A DNA stretch of 64,000 nt, from the NCBI GenBank assembly GCA_028686135.1, contig JAQUCP010000002.1, positions 62,001-126,000 of the forward strand, in the 5' to 3' direction. Source of the DNA: UBA12481 sp012523435. Its GTDB lineage: Bacteria > Bacteroidota > Bacteroidia > Bacteroidales > UBA12481. Below, piece by piece: positions 7,856 through 17,044 of the stretch. The stretch's first letter is position 1, and the number at the start of each line of letters is the position of its first letter. Both the position numbers and the translations under genes were made by a program. Under the pieces are notes generated by a model. It did not search any database. It saw nothing but the letters and a program-made list of their open reading frames with translations, and was not told the origin of the DNA.

Positions 7856-9046
7856 ATGAAACTTTGGCAAAATACAGAGTCGCTTGATTCACTGATTGAA
7901 TCATTTACTACCGGGCTTGATCCACAGCTCGATATGGAGTTGATTCCCTACGACTGCCTGGGCACCATCGCTCATGTGAAGATGCTCGGTAGTCTTGGGT
8001 ATCTTACCCATAACGAAACAGAAAGCTTGGTTTTGTGCTTGGAAGAGATTCGGGAGCATCATGCAACCGGCCACTTCCATATCCACCCAGATCAAGAGGA
8101 CGGTCATACTGCAATTGAATGCTATCTCATTGAAAAACTTGGTGATACAGGAAAGAAAGTGCATACTGGTCGATCCAGAAATGATCAGGTATTAACAGCG
8201 ATCCGACTATACGAGAAGGACTTCCTGTCAGAGTTATCAACCTTGCTGGAGAAGCTAATCTCCTCCATGAATATTTTCGCTACCGGGGCAGGGTCAGTGC
8301 CCATGCCTGGCTACACCCACACCAGAAAAGCCATGCCTTTTAGCGTGGCCGAATGGATCGGAGCAACCGCTTTGGCATTGGGCGATGACCAGAAAATGAT
8401 TCAAAGTACACTGGAACTGATCGACAGAAGTCCACTGGGTAGTGGGGCAGGGTACGGAGTTCCCTTGCCCCTCGATCGTCAAATGACGGCCTCCCTAATG
8501 GGCTTCAGCCAGGTAATGGATAATCCGGCGCACGCGCAAAATAGCCGAGGAAAGCTTGAATCCCGAATCCTTAATGATTGTTCCATGATCCTGCTTGACC
8601 TGAATCGCTGGGCTTCTGATATCATTCTCTTTACGCTCCCAGAGATTGGGTACTTCGGCCTGAAAGCTGATCTGGTAACAGGTTCTTCTATCATGCCACA
8701 CAAGCAGAATCCTGATGTATTGGAACTGATTCGTGCTTCTTATCACCAACTGAATGGTTATGAGTGGCAGATGAAAGCTTTACCGGCTAACCTGATCTCC
8801 GGATATCATCGCGATATGCAGCTCACAAAAGAACCACTGATGCGCGGATTGCGCCTAACCAGGGATGTGATAGCAGTCAGCGACCGTGTCATAGATGGGC
8901 TGGTCATTCATGCGGAGAAGCTGGAAGAATCCATGACCGAAGAGTTGTCATCCGTCAGAAAAGCCATTGAACTGGTGAAATCCGGAATGCCATTCCGTGA
9001 TGCTTACCATCAGATTTCCAAAGACTTCCGGAATAATCAGGGTTGA
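7856..9046 (+). CDS. argH: Argininosuccinate lyase, C-terminally short
   Basis: The fumarase/aspartase superfamily signature GSSIMPHKQNPD is present with its catalytic serine loop, as are HTGRSRNDQV near residue 100 and MPGYTHTRKAMP near 148. The reaction splits argininosuccinate into arginine and fumarate. The protein is only 396 residues. It ends just after the segment MPFRDAYHQI, where other ArgH proteins normally continue for another 40-70 residues (the C-terminal ASL_C2 region). The gene overlaps the 3' end of nth by 10 bp, and nth is complete, so no hidden continuation exists here. The enzyme may still be active because catalytic residues come from the central helices, but that is inference. 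Confidence 0.9.
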   Translation: MKLWQNTESLDSLIESFTTGLDPQLDMELIPYDCLGTIAHVKMLGSLGYLTHNETESLVLCLEEIREHHATGHFHIHPDQEDGHTAIECYLIEKLGDTGKKVHTGRSRNDQVLTAIRLYEKDFLSELSTLLEKLISSMNIFATGAGSVPMPGYTHTRKAMPFSVAEWIGATALALGDDQKMIQSTLELIDRSPLGSGAGYGVPLPLDRQMTASLMGFSQVMDNPAHAQNSRGKLESRILNDCSMILLDLNRWASDIILFTLPEIGYFGLKADLVTGSSIMPHKQNPDVLELIRASYHQLNGYEWQMKALPANLISGYHRDMQLTKEPLMRGLRLTRDVIAVSDRVIDGLVIHAEKLEESMTEELSSVRKAIELVKSGMPFRDAYHQISKDFRNNQG

Positions 9047-9675
9047 TTTTGATAATACCGGCACCACTCCTTTAAACCGCACTCATCGCATTTAGGTTTT
9101 CTGGCCTGGCAGATGTACCGTCCGTGCAGAATCAGCCAGTGGTGCGCAATGGCGTGCAACTCCTCTGGAATGTGACTAACCAGTTGTTTCTCTGTTTCAA
9201 GCGGAGATCGTGCTTTCGTAGTGAGTCCCAGCCGGTCAGATACCCGGTGGACATGGGTGTCAACAGCGAGAGCTGGTTTCCCAAAAGCAACCGAGAGGAT
9301 CACATTGGCGGTTTTTCGCCCGATGCCCGGTATCTGTTCCAGATTCTCCAATGTGTCCGGAATATTCCCATTGAATTCACGACAAACTTTGATAGCCGCA
9401 GCAATCAGGTGTTTGGTCTTATTATTTGGATAAGAGCAGGAACGTATCAGGTTAAAAACGTCCTCTACCGGGGCCGAGGCCAGATCGTGGATGGTCGGAA
9501 ATTTCTTAAAAAAGGCTGGCGTGATGAGGTTCACCCGTTTATCCGTACACTGCCCAGAAAGAATCACTGCTACCATCAACTGGTAGGGATCATCGTAATG
9601 CAGTTCCGTCACGGCAATAGGCCTGTTTTCTTGAAACCAGGCAATGATACCGGCATATCGCTCTGAAAGAGTCAT
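9037..9675 (-). CDS. nth: Endonuclease III (DNA glycosylase/AP lyase)
   Basis: This 212-residue protein contains the helix-hairpin-helix IPGIGRKTANVIL (115-127) with catalytic Lys121, the catalytic Asp139 in VDTHVHRV, and the four cysteines of the [4Fe-4S] cluster at 189, 196, 199 and 205 with the classical spacing C-x6-C-x2-C-x5-C. All family hallmarks are therefore intact. Nth removes oxidised pyrimidines from DNA and cleaves the abasic site. The gene stands alone on the minus strand. Its 3' end overlaps the end of argH by 10 bp, and the DUF4340 gene stop lies 36 nt downstream of... its start side is separated from that gene by a short spacer at 9676-9711. Confidence 0.95.
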   Translation of the reverse strand: MTLSERYAGIIAWFQENRPIAVTELHYDDPYQLMVAVILSGQCTDKRVNLITPAFFKKFPTIHDLASAPVEDVFNLIRSCSYPNNKTKHLIAAAIKVCREFNGNIPDTLENLEQIPGIGRKTANVILSVAFGKPALAVDTHVHRVSDRLGLTTKARSPLETEKQLVSHIPEELHAIAHHWLILHGRYICQARKPKCDECGLKEWCRYYQNQP

Positions 9676-9711
9676 GTTTTATAGACTCCGACGCGTAAAT
9701 TTACCATCAGG

Positions 9712-10653
9712 TTAATTAGGAATGAAAAATCTGCGACCGCGGAATACGTTCTCAGCCATCCGGTTAGTCTCACCGTTAAAAAAGGTTTGCGGATTAACAG
9801 AAGATTGCATCACCATTCCAGCAGGATCGTTAAAGCCTTTGATTTCTACCGGAGCCATATTGATTCCTTCAACGGTTATCTGGTAAGTGTCACCGGTAAA
9901 GCCAGCCGTGTCAAAATCATCACGGAACTCAGTGCCTGTCAAATAAGCCAGCGTATTAAGGAATTGCATCGTTTTGAGCGAATCAGCTTTTTGTCCACCA
10001 TCCAGCACCCATTTAGTACCCTCCTTTATCAGGGTGAAAGAGCTATCAGCTGGATAGAAAGCGGTAATTTTTGTGAAATCATTCCTGTTGCCACGGAAAA
10101 TGGATTTGTCGCGCAGGTCAGCCAATCCTCGGGTGAAAGAGAGTCCCAGATATCCTTCAACCGCAAATACCTCATTGTCATTTGCTAAACGTACATAAGT
10201 TATTGGTTGCCTGGATGTTTCGTTATAGGCAAATCGGCCAACGATCAAGTCAGTGGTGCTGTTTTTTGGACCGCTGATGGTCATTTTTATTCCCGCTGAA
10301 TCGGTCACGTCATAATCGCTCCAGGCCTCTTTTCGGTTAGCGACTAATCGCTCCGGTTCCAGGATGGCCAGCTCCCCGGCAATTCCTTCGGCCAGCGACT
10401 GGTCGGCCGGATACTCTTTACCTTCTGAACGCAGTCGCCAGAGGGTATCTTCTTTAAATAGCTCGATGCCTTCGGCAGCAAATCCTGATGAATGAAAAAT
10501 TATTCTGGAAATATCTTCGGCAGGATACTCGATCAGATCTTTTCGAAAGGTTCGGTCTCCCCGGGATGATTTGACCAGTTGGTTAGCAACGACAGCTACC
10601 AGGAGAATACCGAAGATAATCAGTAACAGGCGGTTGTTGCGATTTCTAGACAT
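9712..10653 (-). CDS. DUF4340 domain protein of a Gld-type ABC operon
   Basis: The ATG at 10653 (MSRNRNNRLLLII) is preferred because it overlaps the gldG stop by 8 nt, suggesting translational coupling; an upstream start would lie inside gldG. The 313-residue product has one N-terminal membrane anchor (about residues 8-24) and a periplasmic region with a DUF4340-like repeat pattern (...EGIELFKEDTLWRL... and ...SSFTLIKEGTKWVLDG...). DUF4340 proteins regularly accompany ABC-2 transporters with a GldG-like auxiliary subunit. A role as a periplasmic partner of that transporter is inferred from this context. The biochemical function is not known. Confidence 0.7.
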   Translation of the reverse strand: MSRNRNNRLLLIIFGILLVAVVANQLVKSSRGDRTFRKDLIEYPAEDISRIIFHSSGFAAEGIELFKEDTLWRLRSEGKEYPADQSLAEGIAGELAILEPERLVANRKEAWSDYDVTDSAGIKMTISGPKNSTTDLIVGRFAYNETSRQPITYVRLANDNEVFAVEGYLGLSFTRGLADLRDKSIFRGNRNDFTKITAFYPADSSFTLIKEGTKWVLDGGQKADSLKTMQFLNTLAYLTGTEFRDDFDTAGFTGDTYQITVEGINMAPVEIKGFNDPAGMVMQSSVNPQTFFNGETNRMAENVFRGRRFFIPN

Positions 10654-12160
10654 AACCTTCCTCCATTCGTTTGTTTCGCAGATTTCTGTTGTATTGCATT
10701 CTAAAGAGACCATAAATCACCACCAAAAGAATTGGTAGCAGGAAGTTTAGGTATTTAAGAAAAGCCTTTTTCCCGTCTTCCAATTGATCGAGTGGACGGT
10801 TGGAGACCCCTTTAGTTCTCAGTTCGATCAACCCGGTATCATCAGAGAGGTAATCGATGGCATTAACAAAAAGGCTGATGTTATCGGGGGTTTGTTGCCT
10901 CATTTGTTCTCCGGATCCATTAACACTAAAATCTCCATCTCCAATCAGCACAATTCTGGCATCCCGTTCACCCGTGATTTTCCCCGATAAGATTCCCCCA
11001 ACCGTCAGGTTCTTCATGGGAAAATCGTTCGGTGACCACTGTTTGCTAGCATCAAAATAGACCGGCGAGGGCATAGTCCCTGAAAGATCAGAGGTGCTCA
11101 GCAGGGGAGTGAAAGTCCGGGTGGTATCACCTGAATAGTAAACCGTACTGGCAAATGGTAACAGCACTCCTTCCAGTCCGGTTGTGATCGGATGGTCGGC
11201 AAAGGTCTGAATTACTGGTATATAGGGAAACTGTATGTTGGTTGAATAGGTAAACATCCCCTGTTGTTGTCTCACCTGGATGGATCCACATCGGTTGTCA
11301 ATCACGAAGTTATCTTCAACGACCAATCCTTTAGAGAGGAGCCAGGATTCAAGACCGGTGGTTAAAGAGAGTCCGCGGGCAACATTCAGATTGCCCATTA
11401 CTCGATTAATCCCAACATAGAGGTTGCCTCCGTTAGCCAGATACTCATCCAGCTGACGGAAATGTTCCTCGGGAATAGAATCAGTTGGTGCGAGGAGAAC
11501 AACGGTGTTGTATTGAAGTAGTTGATTAACAGTATCTTCAAGATAAACGGGTTCAGATTGATACTGGATCTCCAGCATAGCTAAGGATTGCGGGAGAGCC
11601 TCTAAAGTAGGTTCACCATGACCCTGAATGAATCCAACACGAGCTTTATCCTTGACTGCCAATTTTTTAATCGCAGTTGAAAGAGCATATTCCATGGCTG
11701 ATCCGGGTGGCATGAAGGGTATGGACTCAGCTTCATCGCCCATGCTCACCACCGCACCGATATAGACCTTCTGCTGGGTCATCTGGTCTTTATCACGCAC
11801 ACCCACAATCCTTGGTTGGATTCCGGCGGAGGTAGCTTTCTGCTCTAACTCCTCACTGGAGCTTGGATCGATGAATTCATAAACCAGATGGCCTTTTGAA
11901 ATGTTCTGATATTCAACAAGAAGTTCTTTGAAATCCCGGTGGGTCTTCTTTAGTTCATTGGGAACCTTTTTGCTGAAATAGGCTGTCACTGTTACCGGTT
12001 CATCCAGCGTTTTTAGGATATTTTTGGTAGCGCGACTGAGGGTGTAACGCTGATCGGAGGTCAGGTCGAGGCGCAAGAAGAAACTGTCTGATAAAATGTT
12101 AACCAGGATAAGAATTCCAACGACAGTCAGCAAATATAGGGTAGTCTTTTTCATGATCAT
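10646..12160 (-). CDS. gldG: GldG-type ABC transporter auxiliary membrane protein
   Basis: The product is about 504 residues. It has one membrane segment near each end (about 6-25, and about 473-490 before a basic tail), with a large periplasmic part between. The region after the first segment, LDLTSDQRYTLSRATKNILKTLDEPVTVTAYFS, is the typical start of GldG/ABC_transp_aux proteins. Two ATGs six nt apart (12160 and 12154) are possible starts. In gliding Flavobacteria GldA, GldF and GldG form an ABC transporter needed for motility, but the same set occurs widely in non-gliding species, so motility should not be assumed. The gene follows the permease by 13 nt and overlaps the DUF4340 gene. Confidence 0.85.
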   Translation of the reverse strand: MIMKKTTLYLLTVVGILILVNILSDSFFLRLDLTSDQRYTLSRATKNILKTLDEPVTVTAYFSKKVPNELKKTHRDFKELLVEYQNISKGHLVYEFIDPSSSEELEQKATSAGIQPRIVGVRDKDQMTQQKVYIGAVVSMGDEAESIPFMPPGSAMEYALSTAIKKLAVKDKARVGFIQGHGEPTLEALPQSLAMLEIQYQSEPVYLEDTVNQLLQYNTVVLLAPTDSIPEEHFRQLDEYLANGGNLYVGINRVMGNLNVARGLSLTTGLESWLLSKGLVVEDNFVIDNRCGSIQVRQQQGMFTYSTNIQFPYIPVIQTFADHPITTGLEGVLLPFASTVYYSGDTTRTFTPLLSTSDLSGTMPSPVYFDASKQWSPNDFPMKNLTVGGILSGKITGERDARIVLIGDGDFSVNGSGEQMRQQTPDNISLFVNAIDYLSDDTGLIELRTKGVSNRPLDQLEDGKKAFLKYLNFLLPILLVVIYGLFRMQYNRNLRNKRMEEGYV

Positions 12161-12173
12161 TCCGCTTTTTGAA

Positions 12174-12893
12174 TTAGAAACGTCTTCTGGCCAGAACCGA
12201 TTCCGTCAGAAGGAGCGCCAGGCCGATGAGGCTGAAAAAGTAAACCAGGTCTTTGGTATCAATGATTCCACGGCTCATGGAATCAAAATGGGTTGCCAGG
12301 TTCAGGTAGTTGAGGATGCTTCCCGTTGCGCCGGAAATGTTGCCGGCAAGCACTCCAAAGACGATATGGAAGAATATCCCGATTAACAGGGCGAGCAGGA
12401 ATCCAACAATCTGATTTTTGGAGACACTGCTGGCAAAAAGCCCTATGGCGATATAACTGGCCGACATCAGGATCAACGCCAGATAACCTGCCCAAACAGC
12501 TCCATGATCCACCGGACCAAGAGTGGATATGGTAATGTAGTAAGGCAGGGTAAATGCCAGAGCAATCAGGATAAGTAAAAGAGTTGAAAGAAACTTTCCG
12601 ACTACCACCTGCCAATCGTTAACGGGCTTTGTAAGCAATAGTTCGATGGTTCCTGAACGTGTTTCTTCTGCCAGCAGGCCCATGGTTAGGCCTGGAATAA
12701 AGAAAAATAGCGACCAGTAAGCTATAGCGAAGAATACCTGCAGACTGGCCTGTCCGACCAAAAACACATCGGCGCCAAATATCCAAGTAAAGAAACCGCT
12801 GAACCCGAGAAAGGCTACAAGCAGGATGTAGGCCATCAGGGAATTGAAAAAACTTCTCAATTCACGTCGGGCGATGATCCATATTCCATTCAT
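12174..12893 (-). CDS. gldF: GldF-type ABC-2 permease
   Basis: This is a 239-residue membrane protein with six predicted hydrophobic segments. Its N-terminus, MNGIWIIARRELRSFFNSLMAYI, is typical of ABC-2/NosY-like permeases. The motif LLAEETRSGTIELLLTKPV between segments 2 and 3 is the conserved cytoplasmic loop that meets the ATPase. It is the membrane subunit of the ABC transporter whose ATPase gene lies 34 nt upstream and whose auxiliary subunit gene follows 13 nt downstream. The substrate is unknown. Length and membrane pattern agree with GldF and relatives. Confidence 0.88.
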   Translation of the reverse strand: MNGIWIIARRELRSFFNSLMAYILLVAFLGFSGFFTWIFGADVFLVGQASLQVFFAIAYWSLFFFIPGLTMGLLAEETRSGTIELLLTKPVNDWQVVVGKFLSTLLLILIALAFTLPYYITISTLGPVDHGAVWAGYLALILMSASYIAIGLFASSVSKNQIVGFLLALLIGIFFHIVFGVLAGNISGATGSILNYLNLATHFDSMSRGIIDTKDLVYFFSLIGLALLLTESVLARRRF

Positions 12894-12927
12894 AATTTGA
12901 AGAGCTATTGGTTTTGTCTTAAACTTG

Positions 12928-13857
12928 TTAGTTCATAGTAAGTTCGTGGAATATATCCTCCAGTTTTGTCTCTACGATGCTCATTTCTGTCAGGACCCAC
13001 TGGTTTGAAACACAGGTATTAAAGACTTCCCGACGGGAGCTTTGGTTGGCGTGACTCTGGATTTCAAAACGGTTATCAGAACCGGACAAGGGGTTTACCC
13101 AATCCACCGTGCTGATCCCGTTTAAAGCTTTCACTATTGCATCTTTTGTTCCGCCTTCAATGGTCAGTTTGAGCATCTCCTGTCCCTGGGCTTTCTTGCG
13201 CAGATTATCAGGCGTGCCGTCTGCTACAATTTTCCCTTTATTGATGATAAGAATCCGGTCGCAGGTGGCCTCTACCTCTGCCAGGATGTGCGAACTGAGG
13301 ATTACCGTTTTTTCACGGCCAATGGTTCGGATCAAGTCACGAATCTCAATGATCTGATTGGGGTCGAGACCTGCGGTAGGTTCATCAAGGATCAGGACAT
13401 CAGGATCATGAATGAGTGCCTGGGCAAGTCCCACCCGCTGGCGGTATCCTTTCGATAATTCCCCAATTTTTTTGTGTTTTTCTGTCTCTAGGCCACACAC
13501 GTTAACCATTGCGAGGATCCTCTCCCGGATCCTGCTTTTATCGATTCCTTGAATTTCCGCTACAAACCTTAGGTAGTCCAGAACTCCCATATCATTATAC
13601 AGTGGATTATTCTCAGGAAGATAGCCGATGCGCTTTTTGACCTCCTCAGCCTGGTCAAGCACCGAATAGGACCCCACTCTGATCGATCCGGATGTCGGAA
13701 TCAGATAAGTAGTTATCGCCTTCATAGTGGTGGTTTTTCCTGCCCCATTAGGCCCCAGGAACCCCAAGACTTCGCCCGTATGTACTTTGAAAGAGATATT
13801 GTCCACCGCGCGCTGGGTCCCATAAACCTTGCTCAGGTTCTCAACGATAATGTCCAT
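12928..13857 (-). CDS. gldA: GldA-type ABC transporter ATPase
   Basis: The 309-residue protein carries a full nucleotide-binding domain: Walker A GPNGAGKTT (about 34-42), the signature LSKGYRQRVGLA, Walker B VLILDEPTAGLDP, and the switch histidine in LSSHIL. The C-terminal 80 residues form the extension seen in ABC-2 export ATPases. It powers the permease encoded directly downstream. The order gldA-gldF-gldG-DUF4340 makes a complete export-type ABC system. A 133-nt spacer with an inverted repeat separates it from tilS upstream and probably holds its promoter. Confidence 0.9.
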   Translation of the reverse strand: MDIIVENLSKVYGTQRAVDNISFKVHTGEVLGFLGPNGAGKTTTMKAITTYLIPTSGSIRVGSYSVLDQAEEVKKRIGYLPENNPLYNDMGVLDYLRFVAEIQGIDKSRIRERILAMVNVCGLETEKHKKIGELSKGYRQRVGLAQALIHDPDVLILDEPTAGLDPNQIIEIRDLIRTIGREKTVILSSHILAEVEATCDRILIINKGKIVADGTPDNLRKKAQGQEMLKLTIEGGTKDAIVKALNGISTVDWVNPLSGSDNRFEIQSHANQSSRREVFNTCVSNQWVLTEMSIVETKLEDIFHELTMN

Positions 13858-13927
13858 AACAACTGATTGTTTAGAGGTTGTTTAAGTGTGGTACAAAAAA
13901 ATAAAAACAGGGGATCTTTTAAAACAG

Positions 13928-13967
13928 CTGTTAAATCTAATTATCAATCGTTAAGAAAATTTAACAG
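13928..13967 (-). terminator. Inverted repeat, possible weak terminator of tilS
   Basis: A perfect 9-bp inverted repeat (CTGTTAAAT and ATTTAACAG) with a 22-nt loop lies 24 nt after the tilS stop on the minus strand. A short T-rich stretch follows. The large AT-rich loop makes it a poor terminator, so it may instead be a regulatory site before gldA. Confidence 0.35.
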
Positions 13968-13990
13968 AAAGTCCCTGATATGCCGATAAA

Positions 13991-15349
13991 TCAAATATTT
14001 ATAAGGTCGTTGGAAACTTTTATTTCCAAAATTCTCTCGGTAGCCTCGGTGATCCTGAACCGATGGTCGATGCGATGTCCGATGATCCAGACAATTTTCT
14101 CTCCACTGGTCAATATCCAACAAGCCTGCTTGTCGAACAGGTTGAATTTGTTGTCGATGAAAAAATCACTCAGCTTTTTTGATTGCCCCATTCCTAATGG
14201 AAAGAAATAGTCGCCAGATTCCCACTTCCTTAAAATCAGAGGAAAACTCACCTGATCATAATCCAGCCAAGCTTGCCAGGGATTATCCGGAATCTCCTCA
14301 GGACCTTTGATTTTTTGTCTGATACTCATTGCAATAGGCAGGTTGGCCAACTCATCTGTGTGATCGGTATCTATATAATACCGGCGATTCTCGGATGATT
14401 CTTTCTTTTTGATAATCAGCAAGTCACGATCTTTAACCAACTGGTGGCTGACGCTGTCGAATTGTTTACCCGGAGGGCTGTTAAATGATTGGATAATTTG
14501 TGGTATCTGCCGGTTCAAGAATCCATAAGGTCGCAGTAGTTCACTCAGCAGTAGCTCTTTGATCGGGTTGGCATCCAGGACCTGGATGTTGATTTTCACC
14601 AGTTCGGCCTCATGAGTTACCAAGCTGGGATAGAGGTTGTTGATGTAATCATCGATTAGTTGCTGAGCTTGGCCGAAAATCGTTTGGTGGGTGATAGCTA
14701 CCTGCCGGAAACCAGGATTTATGGATAGGATATCTTTAAGCAGCGTGTGTCGAATTTTGTTTCGTGTGTAGTAGGTGTCCTGGTTGCTTGAATCCTCTTT
14801 CCAGGGAAGGTTTCGATACCGGAGGTATTGCAGAATCTCATCGCGCGTAGCAAATAGAATTGGCCTAATGATAAAGCCCTGCTTTTCACGTATTCCGGCC
14901 ATTCCACGTAACCCGGTTCCTCGGATGAGATTGATTAGAATAGTTTCGGCATGATCATCTGCCTGATGAGCTACGGCGATTGAATGACACTCTGATTCTT
15001 TTCGGATTATTTCAAACCATTGATACCGAAGCTCTCTGGCTGCCATTTCAATTGAGATGCCCCGCTCCGCAGCAAACAATTTCGTATCAAAATGTCTGAC
15101 ATGGAATTCGATCTTGAAAGCATCAGCCAGGTTAGCAACAAATTCCTCTTCTGCATCTGATTCATCTCCCCTCAGGTGAAAGTTGCAGTGGGCTATTATC
15201 GGTTCTACCCCGGATCGGAGCAATAGATCTAGCATGGCTACGGAGTCACTGCCCCCGCTAACGGCTGTTAAAACCCGTTCTCCTTGTTGGAATAGCCGCC
15301 TGGATTCAGCGAATTCCCTGAACCGGTTTAACAGATCGGATCTCATCAT
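13991..15349 (-). CDS. tilS: tRNA(Ile)-lysidine synthase
   Basis: The 452-residue protein begins with the PP-loop VSGGSDSVAM (SGGSDS at 31-36), followed by the family motif HCNFHLRGDESDAEEEFV and a helical middle. The C-terminal substrate-binding domain contains WESGDYFFPLGM and KKLSDFFID, where related proteins have the R-x-GD-x-F-x-P and KK-x-SDFF motifs. The enzyme converts cytidine 34 of the CAU-anticodon tRNA-Ile into lysidine using ATP and lysine, so that AUA is read as isoleucine; it is essential. It is the last gene of the proS - unknown - metallopeptidase - tilS cluster, starting 6 nt after the peptidase stop. Confidence 0.93.
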   Translation of the reverse strand: MMRSDLLNRFREFAESRRLFQQGERVLTAVSGGSDSVAMLDLLLRSGVEPIIAHCNFHLRGDESDAEEEFVANLADAFKIEFHVRHFDTKLFAAERGISIEMAARELRYQWFEIIRKESECHSIAVAHQADDHAETILINLIRGTGLRGMAGIREKQGFIIRPILFATRDEILQYLRYRNLPWKEDSSNQDTYYTRNKIRHTLLKDILSINPGFRQVAITHQTIFGQAQQLIDDYINNLYPSLVTHEAELVKINIQVLDANPIKELLLSELLRPYGFLNRQIPQIIQSFNSPPGKQFDSVSHQLVKDRDLLIIKKKESSENRRYYIDTDHTDELANLPIAMSIRQKIKGPEEIPDNPWQAWLDYDQVSFPLILRKWESGDYFFPLGMGQSKKLSDFFIDNKFNLFDKQACWILTSGEKIVWIIGHRIDHRFRITEATERILEIKVSNDLINI

Positions 15350-15355
15350 TGTTCT

Positions 15356-16996
15356 TTATAAACCCAAGACGGAAACTCCCTGTTTGAAAACAATATCTTT
15401 TGGAATACCCAAACTGTTGATCCGGTCGAGATCTTTTTGAAGGACCTCGGGGACAACCCCTTTTTCGCTCATTAGATCTTTCACTCCCTGGTAGTTCCCA
15501 TCTCCCTGGAGGGTGAGGATCAGAGCGGCCAGATCGTTGACGGCGACTTTCATCTGATCGAAGTTGATGGTATAATGGCCTGTGGTCTCATCACGTGTAA
15601 AGGCTTTATTTTCAAGGAAATAGTTGAATTGAAGCATGTTTCCTTTCCCATGGGAACTCGTTGCTCCAAAACGAACCGAGCGGAAAATTCCGGCGATAAA
15701 GGTGACATAATTATCCATCAGATCTTTCTCTCCCAGTTCGCCCATTTCGGCCAGTTGGGATACCAGATACAAGCCCAGAATGTCCGCCTTTGCCTCCTCA
15801 ATTGGACTGTATTGTTCGCTGAGGGCTTTTCTGACAGAGCCCATTCCAGTGATGGTATTTTTAATTCCCAGTCCGTGGGAGACTTCGTGGAACATGACGT
15901 TTTCGAAGAAAGCATCAAATCCGATATGTTTTTGTTGATCAGGATGGATTAATTCGGCCGAGATGGGAAGTAGAATTTTTTCAAACTTGGCACGCATGGA
16001 GTTCTTTAGCTGCAATTTCCGGCTCCCTTTTTCGATCTGAACCCGTTCGTCGTTGGGCAAGTTGATGGCAATGGTTTTGCTGCCTGAATTGCAATCGCCA
16101 GCATAATAAAGGGCTTCATAAACTCCTAGATCTGAGTCACTTCCGGGAACCTCCTTTTTGTACTCATCCGGAACCGGGAGCGTTAATTGCAAAGTAGGTA
16201 GAAGGGCTGCGAATCGGGCCAGTTTGCTGCTCCATTCCTGGTCTTTTACCAGCACAAATCCTTCATAGGCAGCCTTATAACCGAACAAAGCATCTTCGTA
16301 ATTCTCGATCGGGCCGATAACAAAATCTATATTGTTGGTTTTCATCTCCATCCAGGCGATGTCGCTGGGATAGTAGTCGTCGTTCAGGAGAGCGTCTGCC
16401 CGCAAGGTTAGATAGCGCTTTAACCCCTCATCTTCAGCAAGTTCTGCTGCCTGTCGGATCAGGTCTGCAGCCCGGGTAACCTCTTCGTTAAAAAAGGTAT
16501 GGTAGGGAATGGAGATCAGTTTTCCGTCTTTACCCCTACGAATCATGGTATAAAGGCTGGTTTTATCAGGGGCATCCGACTCCTCGAACTCCTCTTTGGT
16601 CATGTCGGCAGGATAAAACTGTGCGCCGGGGAATTTAGGACCGATTCCTTCGACAAATGATTGGTTAGCTGCCAGTCGTTCCCAAGGCCCATAATTTATT
16701 TCAACAAATTGTTTAACGGAGGGATCAGTGATTTGAGCCATCAGGGATTCTTTATCGCCGTACGTTTGTTTCCAAAAGATCTCGTTCATGATATCAGCAG
16801 CCTCGATCAGAATCGGAATCATTTTTTTCTCGTTGGCACTCAATCTGTTGAGATCAGCTTTTAATTCAAAAGAAGCGTAAGCATTGACTTTTTGCTGGAT
16901 TTCAGAGTCAGCTTGCTCGGTTTTCTTTGGTTGACAGGCCATGACCACAAATACTAAAATGATGGTTGTGAGCAGTGTATTGATAATTGTTTTCAT
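15356..16996 (-). CDS. Lipoprotein of the dipeptidyl-peptidase III (M49) family with HEXXH zinc motif
   Basis: The ATG at 16996 opens a lipoprotein signal (hydrophobic core, VVMAC, Cys21); the upstream non-family extension is ignored. The 546-residue chain has the M49 fold pattern: zinc motif HEVSHGLG with His370, Glu371 and His374, and the second motif EEAKAD (about 400-405) that supplies the third zinc ligand. Canonical M49 enzymes have the six-residue HEXXGH; here there is a five-residue HEXXH, a variant described for a dipeptidyl peptidase III of Caldithrix. Such enzymes release dipeptides from N-termini. Lipidation predicts attachment to a membrane facing the periplasm or surface. It lies between an unknown gene and tilS in one operon. 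Confidence 0.8.
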   Translation of the reverse strand: MKTIINTLLTTIILVFVVMACQPKKTEQADSEIQQKVNAYASFELKADLNRLSANEKKMIPILIEAADIMNEIFWKQTYGDKESLMAQITDPSVKQFVEINYGPWERLAANQSFVEGIGPKFPGAQFYPADMTKEEFEESDAPDKTSLYTMIRRGKDGKLISIPYHTFFNEEVTRAADLIRQAAELAEDEGLKRYLTLRADALLNDDYYPSDIAWMEMKTNNIDFVIGPIENYEDALFGYKAAYEGFVLVKDQEWSSKLARFAALLPTLQLTLPVPDEYKKEVPGSDSDLGVYEALYYAGDCNSGSKTIAINLPNDERVQIEKGSRKLQLKNSMRAKFEKILLPISAELIHPDQQKHIGFDAFFENVMFHEVSHGLGIKNTITGMGSVRKALSEQYSPIEEAKADILGLYLVSQLAEMGELGEKDLMDNYVTFIAGIFRSVRFGATSSHGKGNMLQFNYFLENKAFTRDETTGHYTINFDQMKVAVNDLAALILTLQGDGNYQGVKDLMSEKGVVPEVLQKDLDRINSLGIPKDIVFKQGVSVLGL

Positions 16997-17044
16997 GATG
17001 GTGTGTTTTGGAGCTCTCCTTTTGCGGTGGAGCAAGTTAACATC

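Noticed and set aside
9712..13857. gldA-gldF-gldG as evidence of gliding motility
   Set aside because: The same ABC set with DUF4340 is widespread in non-gliding bacteria, and none of the other gliding genes (gldJ, gldK-gldN, sprA and others) is seen in the window.
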